A program made the position numbers and the translations under genes. A stretch of 64,000 bases of DNA from assembly GCF_020966635.1 (NCBI RefSeq), contig NZ_JAJKFQ010000002.1, positions 372,001 to 436,000 on the forward strand, written 5' to 3'. Source of the DNA: Stieleria sp. JC731 (GTDB lineage Bacteria; Planctomycetota; Planctomycetia; Pirellulales; Pirellulaceae). Positions 57,773 to 64,000 of this stretch are shown piece by piece; the stretch's first letter is position 1; each line of letters begins with the position of its first letter. The notes under the pieces were generated by a model. That model was not told the DNA's origin, ran no database searches, and worked only from the letters and a program-made list of their open reading frames with translations.

Positions 57773-59242
57773 ATGAACCCCAAACTAGAACAACTGCAAC
57801 TGAAAACGCGACGTCACTTCTTTCGCCAATCCACCGCAGGAATCGGCGCGATCGCTTTATCATCGTTGCTAAGCCAAGACGCTCCGGCAGGTAACACCAG
57901 CAATCCCGCGGATTCGACCGTGGTTAACCCGCTCGCTCCCCGAGCCCCACACTTTGCCGCCAAAGCAAAACGTGTGATCTATCTGCACATGACCGGGTCG
58001 CCTCCAAACCTGGACCTGTTCGATTACAAACCCGAGTTGATCAAACGCAGCGACCAAGACTGCCCAGATGAGTTCTTAGCCGGTCGCGAGTTCGCGTTCA
58101 CCAGCGGAACACCAAAGCTGATGGGCTCGCCTCGTCAATGGAAACAGGTTGGCGAATCTGGCATGTGGATGTCGGACGCAATTCCGCACTTTCATTCGAT
58201 TGCCGATGAAATGTGTGTGGTCCACTCGGTCTATACCGACCAGTTCAATCACGCCCCGGCAGAACTGTTGGTCTACACAGGTTCGCCACGCAGCGGTCGC
58301 CCTTCGATGGGATCATGGGTGACCTATGGGCTGGGAAGTGAAAACGAAGACTTGCCTGGCTTTGTTGTCTTGATCTCAAGCGGCGTCCAACCCAATGGCG
58401 GAAAGAATTCGTTCGGCAGCGGATTCTTACCATCGGTTTATCAAGGCGTTCAGTGCCGATCCAAAGGCGACCCGGTGCTGTACTCCTCTGATCCTCCAGG
58501 TATGCCTCGCGACGTACGGCGATCGACTTTGGACGCGCTTGCCGACCTGAACCGAATGCAAGCGGCACAGATGGGGCACCCCGAAACATTGACTCGAATC
58601 GCCCAATACGAACTCGCCTACCGAATGCAAACATCGGTTCCCGATGTGATGGATATCAGTTCGGAATCACAAGCCACTTTGGATGAATACGGTGCCAAAC
58701 CGGGTGAATCGAGCCTCGCGAATAATTGTTTGCTCGCCCGTCGACTGGTCGAATCAGGCGTTCGCTTTGTGCAACTGTTCGACTGGGGCTGGGACTTCCA
58801 CGGTACCGGTGCGGATACCGGTTTGACCGACGGGCTGACCAACAAATGTGCGACGATGGACAAACCGATCGCCGCATTGATTGCCGACCTAAAACGGCGT
58901 GGGCTCCTAGAGGACACACTGGTTGTTTGGGGCGGCGAATTCGGTCGGACCCCGTTCCGTGAAGGACGCACCGCGAAAAGCAAAATCCTTGGACGCGACC
59001 ATTACCCGGACACGTTCACCATGTGGATGGCTGGCGGCGGCGTCAAAGGTGGATTCGAATACGGCCAGTCAGACGAACTCGGTTTCAGCGTCGCAGAGAA
59101 CCCGGTGCATGTTCACGACCTGCAAGCCACGATCCTGCATCAATTGGGATTTGACCACGAACGGCTGACTTATCGATTCCAGGGACGCGATTTTCGATTA
59201 ACCGATGTGCATGGTCATGTCGTCAAAGATTTGCTCGCCTGA
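57773..59242 (+). CDS. DUF1501 protein with Tat signal
   Basis: A 489-residue paralogue of the protein at 49674. The N terminus [22 protein letters not shown] is a twin-arginine signal. DUF1501 blocks are [46 protein letters not shown] and [21 protein letters not shown]. It starts 12 bp after the PSD1 gene, with aggagaacg as ribosome-binding site at the end of that gene, so both form one operon. Probably periplasmic; the enzymatic activity is not established for the family as far as I know. Confidence 0.93.
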   Translation: MNPKLEQLQLKTRRHFFRQSTAGIGAIALSSLLSQDAPAGNTSNPADSTVVNPLAPRAPHFAAKAKRVIYLHMTGSPPNLDLFDYKPELIKRSDQDCPDEFLAGREFAFTSGTPKLMGSPRQWKQVGESGMWMSDAIPHFHSIADEMCVVHSVYTDQFNHAPAELLVYTGSPRSGRPSMGSWVTYGLGSENEDLPGFVVLISSGVQPNGGKNSFGSGFLPSVYQGVQCRSKGDPVLYSSDPPGMPRDVRRSTLDALADLNRMQAAQMGHPETLTRIAQYELAYRMQTSVPDVMDISSESQATLDEYGAKPGESSLANNCLLARRLVESGVRFVQLFDWGWDFHGTGADTGLTDGLTNKCATMDKPIAALIADLKRRGLLEDTLVVWGGEFGRTPFREGRTAKSKILGRDHYPDTFTMWMAGGGVKGGFEYGQSDELGFSVAENPVHVHDLQATILHQLGFDHERLTYRFQGRDFRLTDVHGHVVKDLLA

Positions 59243-59278
59243 TGGCAAGTGCCATGTTCCGAGGTGACGCCCTATCAA

Positions 59279-59345
59279 CCGAACCGCGTTAGCGGCGGTT
59301 TACGCAGGAAAACCGGGGCTAACGCCCAATCGGCTAATCCGGAAG
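59279..59345 (+). repeat. diverged partial R1 copy
   Basis: Reads aaccgcgttagcggcggtttacgcaggaaaaccggggctaacgcccaatcggctaatccgga. The part aaaaccgg...gctaacgccca is shared with positions 62-92, so these two form a subtype of R1. It lies between two plus-strand genes. Confidence 0.65.
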
Positions 59346-59511
59346 CCGAGTTGCCCCAAAACGCTGGGCATTTAATCGAAATCGACTTCGTTCGGGTGAC
59401 AGACTTCACTCCAATGCGTCTGGCTTTTCCCCGTCGGGGGAGTAAATTCAGCAGACTCCCACGGGAAGCTCGCTCATTTTACTGCTCAATACGGTTCTTT
59501 AGTTCGATCAT

Positions 59512-60471
59512 ATGACTCACTTCGACGTATTCAATGGTGACGCCGACGGCATTTGTGCGCTCCACCAACTTCGCTTGGCTCAGCCCCTGCAGTCGGAACT
59601 GATCACCGGTGTGAAACGAGACATCAACTTAGTGCGACGTGTCTCCGCAAAACCCGGTGACCTTGTTACGGTGCTGGATATTTCTTTGGACAAAAACCGT
59701 GATGAACTCGTCCGCGTGCTTGGCGAAGGTGCTTCAGTTCAATACTTCGACCACCACTTTGCCGGTGAGATCCCTGATTCTGATCAGCTGGAAACTCATA
59801 TCGATACCGCGGGCGATGTCTGCACTGGGCTGTTGGTAAATCGCTATCTAAACAGCGAGTTTTTGCCTTGGGCTGTTACGGCTTTGTATGGCGACAACTT
59901 GCACGATGCGGCTCGCACCGCAGCGGAACCACTGCAATACTCGGATGCACAATTGGGCAAGCTCGAACGGCTCGGAACGTTGATGAACTACAACGGATAC
60001 GGAAGCACGCTGGACGATCTCTATTTCCCACCGGCAGAGCTTTACAAGAAGGTTAAACCGTACAGCGACCCATTCGAGTTCATCGAAACGGACGCGGCCT
60101 TCGAAAAGCTTGCCGAGGGTTTTGAAAGTGACATGAGACGCGCCGAGTCGATCTCGCCAGTCCTGGAAACGGAACAATGCGCCGCGTTCGTCTTCCCAAA
60201 TGAATCGTTCTCTCGGCGAGTTAGTGGCGTCTACAGCAACCAACTTGCTCGTGATAACCCAAATCGCGCCCACGCTCTTTTGAGCCTGCTGCCTTCGGGC
60301 GGCTATCTGATCAGCGTTCGTGCGCCGCTAGTCACCAAATCGGGTGCCGACGAACTCTGTCGCCAATTCCCCACCGGAGGTGGACGACAGGCCGCTGCAG
60401 GCGTCAATGATCTGCCGGGAGATCAGCTCGCTGCCTTTTTAAATGCCATGCAGAAACAATTTGCTGCATAA
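59512..60471 (+). CDS. DHH-family phosphoesterase
   Basis: A 319-residue protein with NGDADGICALHQL (9-21) and QYFDHHFAG (about 78-86), the Asp-rich and DHH motifs that bind two metal ions, and a C-terminal GGGRQAAAG as in DHHA1 domains. Relatives include RecJ, NrnA-type oligoribonucleases and c-di-AMP phosphodiesterases; the substrate cannot be told from sequence alone. No membrane segment. It starts about 270 bp after the DUF1501 gene with a partial R1 copy in between, so it is probably a separate unit. Confidence 0.88.
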   Translation: MTHFDVFNGDADGICALHQLRLAQPLQSELITGVKRDINLVRRVSAKPGDLVTVLDISLDKNRDELVRVLGEGASVQYFDHHFAGEIPDSDQLETHIDTAGDVCTGLLVNRYLNSEFLPWAVTALYGDNLHDAARTAAEPLQYSDAQLGKLERLGTLMNYNGYGSTLDDLYFPPAELYKKVKPYSDPFEFIETDAAFEKLAEGFESDMRRAESISPVLETEQCAAFVFPNESFSRRVSGVYSNQLARDNPNRAHALLSLLPSGGYLISVRAPLVTKSGADELCRQFPTGGGRQAAAGVNDLPGDQLAAFLNAMQKQFAA

Positions 60472-60994
60472 AACTCCCTAGTCTTAATGCGGCAGCCACC
60501 ACATGCTGCAGTGATCGTTATTGCCACTGCTTGGTCGCCCGCACAGGTTTTCGGTCTGGCGGTGCCTTTCTGACTGACGGTGCCTGTGCGGTTCCTCCTG
60601 TTCAGCAATTGCGATAACAAAAGTGGCGGCGAAGTTGTCGCGTCGGGTGAATGTTTGGCTGACCGACTGATGCAGAGAAGTGGTTCGCGCGGCAACAACG
60701 CCTGCGGTGAAGCTTGCTTTTTGCAGCTTCCACACAGGCCTACAGCCCAACAGCCCCATTCGGCCAGACGATCAACACCCGACAGAACTACTCCAATCAC
60801 GAACCCCGTCGAATGATTTGGCGGAACCCCGCTAGTCTATGGACATCAAAGGCAGAACACTGTTTGATTGATCGGTCAGCCACTGCGCAATTGAGAAAAA
60901 GGGTTCGCAGTCAGCTCAATGAAAATAGATAGGAAGCTGTCCCAAACGGACTACTGTGGCGGCATCACCCCAATACACAAATGGAGATTTGTAG
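60472..60994. other. 523-bp gap with small hairpins, no gene seen
   Basis: Holds ggcagccaccacatgctgcagtgatc at 60491-60516, which resembles a motif at 29441-29468. A 6-bp stem gaagct/agcttc follows at 60709-60730. A minus frame of 125 codons overlaps the DHH gene end and was not accepted. Confidence 0.45.
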
Positions 60995-61696
60995 GTGTAC
61001 AGCGTTTCGCCTTTGGATCTACCGCAAGCAACAGATTTTACCGACCCGTATTTCTTCTTCGCCAATCGAGGGCGAACCGAACTGACCTACGTCAGCCCCT
61101 CGATCGAACGGGTCTTGGGTTACAATCCGACCACGATCGTCGGTGCCTCGTATGTTGATTTCCTCGTTTCCGACGACCCACTGAACGACGATGTCGAGGA
61201 ATGCCAAAACACCGATCTAAGCGGTGGACGGACCATCCACGCGCTGCGCAGTGTCTTCGATCAGTCAGGCCGCCGTCGTGTCCTTTCGGTCAACACCGTT
61301 GGCGTTTGCGAACGTCCCGCGGGACCAGTGGTCCGGCGTCACAGTATCGCGCGTGATGTTACCGAAAGTGTCGAATCGCATCGCCAATTGATGATGCGTT
61401 TGCACTCGCTCGATCGAGCCGCACGACAACTGAGTTCACAGGAACGTGATGTCGCTGAGCGGATCATGCAAGGCAAAATGAACCGTGATATCGCCCGCGA
61501 GCTCAAGATTTCCGACCGCACCGTTGAACGTCGACGTGCCGCAATCATGAAACACTTGGGTGCCGCAACCGTTTCCGAAATGGTTGCCAAGCTCGTCGAA
61601 CGCGATCTACTCCGCCAATGGACTTACTCGGCCAGCGATGCCCTTTGGCAGACGGCACGCAACTCGCACTTGGCTGTCACAGCAGTCGCAGGCTAG
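60995..61696 (+). CDS. PAS-LuxR transcription regulator
   Basis: A 233-residue regulator from a GTG start, preceded by ggag at 8-base spacing. The PAS domain (about 15-130: YVSPSIERVLGYNPTTIVGASYVDFL) is followed by a LuxR-type helix-turn-helix (LSSQERDVAERIMQGKMNRDIARELKISDRTVERRRAAIMKHLG, about 148-190). It has no receiver, so it may sense a ligand directly through PAS or bind a cofactor. The stop codon TAG (61694-61696) is part of the terminal ctag of the R1 element. Confidence 0.85.
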   Translation: MYSVSPLDLPQATDFTDPYFFFANRGRTELTYVSPSIERVLGYNPTTIVGASYVDFLVSDDPLNDDVEECQNTDLSGGRTIHALRSVFDQSGRRRVLSVNTVGVCERPAGPVVRRHSIARDVTESVESHRQLMMRLHSLDRAARQLSSQERDVAERIMQGKMNRDIARELKISDRTVERRRAAIMKHLGAATVSEMVAKLVERDLLRQWTYSASDALWQTARNSHLAVTAVAG

Positions 61697-61822
61697 TGCA
61701 TCGTTCCATATGAAAATACGGTTCGGGTCATCATCCGACGGACGTTAGCCTGGGTTATTGCACTCAAACCGTGGCTAACGCCATACGGCTAATCCTAAAA
61801 TCGGGTTGGAACGAAGCACTAG
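61693..61822 (-). repeat. complete R1 element between two convergent genes
   Basis: A 130-bp element with imperfect terminal inverted repeats: ctagtgcatcgttcca at the left (61693-61708) and the complement of ctagtgcttcgttccaa at the right (to 61822). The internal gttagcc / ggctaac arms make a second inverted pair. The left ctag supplies the TAG stop of the PAS-LuxR gene. The right ctag supplies the TAG stop of the minus-strand membrane protein gene. It looks like a small non-coding mobile element of MITE type; no transposase is seen. Confidence 0.85.
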
Positions 61823-63054
61823 TCATTTAGCGGAAACCAATAGCGATTCATCGCTTGCTTCACTTCGTTCGCTCCGATCAGATACGTCGACTTTCGCTGA
61901 CCATTCCATCGATCCGAAGCCGATCGCAACTCAACACGGATGGCCTTATCGAGCTTGAAACGATCTGCCAAGCGATCCGCTACCGCAAGCTGATACCGCG
62001 CCTGTGGATAGATTGGGACCAGACGATCCTCGATCGACCAATCGTCTAGATGTAATTCACCCCAACCATCGCCATCCAAGTCGTCCAGGTAGGGTCGAAC
62101 CTCCGGCGGCAATTGGTCCATCGCGGAATGATGGACCTGGATCACCGCACGACTGGTATGGGGCGAATACAACGACCAAGATGTCCAGTGGTCCCAGTAG
62201 CCAAATCGCTCCGACAATGGGGCAATCAACATGCCGATCAATAGCACTCGCGCTAGCCATGGCAGGACTGGATGCCTTGCCTTCGAAAGGCTGGCTGCAT
62301 CGCTGGATTCAGCTTCGACATGACCATCAGATCGAACGAACAATACCCAGATTTGCACCGCCAGCAGCACATTCCAGCACAGCACACCGAAGCTATGGTT
62401 CAACGACCATGGCCCCAACAATCCGATCAGACTGATATGCATCGCGATCGCGGCAAAACCGCCATAGCGTCGTGTCCTTGGGACCGCGACTAACACACCG
62501 ATCAGTAGTTCGGTAATTGGCAGTGACAATGCGATCTTGCTTGTCAGTCCGTGCTCAAAGTTTCCAGCAGAGAACCACGCAAGTGCGGTCGCAACCATCT
62601 GCTGGCCAACAGTATGGGTAAACTGAAAATCCAATTTACCTGCGGCACTAAAGAGATAGATACTGGCCGTAAGCAAGGTCATCCAGAATCGAGTCTCACG
62701 CCATTGGCAACAGGCAAATAAAACGCCATAGGCCATCGTCTGGTAACACCATGGCTGTAAACGATGCTGGTCAGCGATCACGAGCGTCAGCAGCCCAATC
62801 GAGACACCCGCCCAAAGCTTTCGGCGATGGTTTGAATTGCTGTTCAAGGCATTGCCTGCCAAACATCCAACCGCCGCCAGCAAACCGGCAATGCTAAGAA
62901 CCAGCTTTAAGCTGCCCGGCAAGTCGATCAAACCGACCTGAGGAAACCACCGGCCTGAAACGAAAGCGGGTGTCCAAAGCGGGTAAGTTACCGCCATCAA
63001 CACCAAAACACCGATGGCCCACAGACGGGAGAAATGGTTTTCTGAGGCAGACAT
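61819..63054 (-). CDS. polytopic membrane protein of unknown function
   Basis: A 411-residue protein with about eight hydrophobic segments in the first 275 residues (for example LWAIGVLVLMAVTYPLW, LKLVLSIAGLLAAVGCLA, IALSLPITELLIGVLVAV) and a soluble C-terminal part of about 110 residues. The motif LFSAAGKLDFQFTHTVGQQM resembles DoxX/MauE- or HTTM-type proteins, but I cannot assign a family safely. The C-terminal part holds DDLDGDGWGELHLDDW, a Ca-binding-like acidic loop. The stop codon is provided by the R1 element. The first ATG is used. Confidence 0.75.
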   Translation of the reverse strand: MSASENHFSRLWAIGVLVLMAVTYPLWTPAFVSGRWFPQVGLIDLPGSLKLVLSIAGLLAAVGCLAGNALNSNSNHRRKLWAGVSIGLLTLVIADQHRLQPWCYQTMAYGVLFACCQWRETRFWMTLLTASIYLFSAAGKLDFQFTHTVGQQMVATALAWFSAGNFEHGLTSKIALSLPITELLIGVLVAVPRTRRYGGFAAIAMHISLIGLLGPWSLNHSFGVLCWNVLLAVQIWVLFVRSDGHVEAESSDAASLSKARHPVLPWLARVLLIGMLIAPLSERFGYWDHWTSWSLYSPHTSRAVIQVHHSAMDQLPPEVRPYLDDLDGDGWGELHLDDWSIEDRLVPIYPQARYQLAVADRLADRFKLDKAIRVELRSASDRWNGQRKSTYLIGANEVKQAMNRYWFPLND

Positions 63055-63325
63055 CTTTGAAGAAATAAGTTAACCGGCGGCAGCAACGCGATTCGTATTG
63101 GACACGCGTTGTAGGAGTGCCCCGGAGGGCATTGATGATTTCGGTGGCAGCAATTGGCGACAGATTCAACAGAGTTTAAATCAATCCAGCCAAATGAGAC
63201 ACGGTGAACTCGCCGCTAGAAAAACTTGTCCACAAACGCTAGGATGGCGCCGTTGGCAAGGCATCGGGCACACCCAATGAAGCCCTCTCGTCAAAGTGAC
63301 CTTGCTATCGCTTAGAAAACAGCCA

Positions 63326-63398
63326 GCCCCCGTAGCTCAGGGGATAGAGCACAGCTTTCCTAAAGCTGGTGTCGCAGGTTCGAATCCTGCCGGGGGTG
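63326..63398 (+). tRNA. tRNA-Arg (anticodon CCT)
   Basis: The cloverleaf is complete: acceptor gcccccg (63326-63332) with cgggggt (63391-63397), first pair G-U; D arm gctc...gagc; anticodon stem cagct/agctg with loop ttcctaa, anticodon CCT; T arm gcagg-ttcgaat-cctgc. It reads the rare AGG codon. CCA is not encoded. A 238-bp tandem repeat begins about 20 bp downstream. Confidence 0.95.
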
Positions 63399-63417
63399 CT
63401 GTTGGAGACAATGCTTT

Positions 63418-64000
63418 CAGCGAAGCGGTTGCCTTATTCGAAATCCAGTTTGTGATTTCAAGTCGGGTTCGAAAACGCTGACGAGTACCGGGCATCCCGT
63501 CCTACTCGTACTCAACGAAGCGGTACTCCTACTCGTACTCGACACCCACAAAACCCGCACCGAAGAAAGCCGATCCGCAACCTGGAATTCGAGTACGACG
63601 AAACGAGTACCGGCTGAAGCCTGAGTACGAGTACGAACCGCAGCGGAATCGACTTCCAATCCTGACCAGCAAAGCGGAGTCCTTATTCGGGATTTCAACC
63701 CGGATTAGAAAACGCTGACGAGTATCGGGCAACCAATCCTACTCGTACTCGTACTCAGCGGAGTGGTACTCGTATCTCCTACTCGACAGCCACCAATCCA
63801 CGCTGAAGAAAGTCGATCCGCAACCTGGAATTCGAGTACGACGAAACGAGTACCGGCCGAAGCCTGAGTACGAGTACGAACCGCAGCGGAATCGCCTCCC
63901 ACTCCTGACCAGCAAAGCGGAGTATTCGGGATTTCAACCCGGATTAGAAAACGCTGACAAGTACCAGGCAGCCCGTCCTACTCGTACTCAGCGGAGCAGT
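63418..64000. repeat. 238-bp tandem repeat R3 rich in GAGTAC
   Basis: gaaaacgctgac(g/a)agta recurs at 63471, 63709 and 63947, spacing exactly 238 bp, and the array runs off the window end. Each unit has tactcgtactc on the left side and gagtacgagtac on the right, so it can fold on itself. Copies differ at scattered bases and small indels. Short minus-strand frames occur in it, but they share the repeat and are not genes I can support. No link to the tRNA other than position is visible. Confidence 0.9.

Noticed and set aside
60423-60800. 125-codon minus frame at the end of the DHH gene
   Set aside because: Overlaps a clear gene on the other strand and has no family features.
63417-63902. Short minus-strand frames in the 238-bp repeat array
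   Set aside because: They are repeats of each other, translated from the repeat sequence.

Overview
The window looks like a chromosome segment of a planctomycete close to Rhodopirellula/Pirellula. The basis is two cytochrome c (PSD1)-DUF1549-DUF1553 genes each followed by a DUF1501 gene, a Pirellula/Verrucomicrobium-type heme-binding dehydrogenase, many multidomain signalling proteins, long gene-poor gaps and weak Shine-Dalgarno use. No phage, IS transposase, plasmid gene or CRISPR array was seen. The non-coding parts do carry several families of structured repeats.

Layout. 0.4-4.5 kb: rpmF and a fatty-acid synthesis run fabD-fabG-acpP-fabF (plsX and fabH are absent from their common place). 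4.5-21 kb: a signalling island with two CsrA-receiver fusion proteins, three CheB-CheR-coiled coil-PAS proteins (two with histidine kinase modules), a NarL-type regulator with a structured leader, and a cardiolipin synthase overlapping the last CheB-CheR gene. 21-36 kb: a zinc metalloprotease with a charged insert, glyA, a lone receiver, a PH-domain protein, an HDOD-GGDEF protein, an S46 peptidase overlapping hrpA. 36.8-41.7 kb: kdsD-kdsC and a very large LptA/LptC-like protein, pointing to Kdo-containing lipopolysaccharide. 42-46 kb: a small secreted basic protein, an OprB-like porin and a chemoreceptor. 46.7-59.2 kb: two PSD1/DUF1501 gene pairs flanking an inverted heme-binding dehydrogenase. 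59.5-63 kb: a DHH phosphoesterase, a PAS-LuxR regulator and a membrane protein. 63.3 kb to the end: tRNA-Arg(CCT) followed by a 238-bp tandem repeat that runs off the window.

The most interesting idea is that the two CsrA-REC fusions and the CheB-CheR sensor proteins form one system in which phosphorylation sets the activity of an mRNA-binding CsrA domain. Supporting this are the co-location of the genes, the intact CsrA and receiver residues, a DHp-like helical insert in one fusion, and GGA-containing leaders, one in a switch-like hairpin, on two nearby genes. The link is inferred from context and is not shown by the sequence alone.
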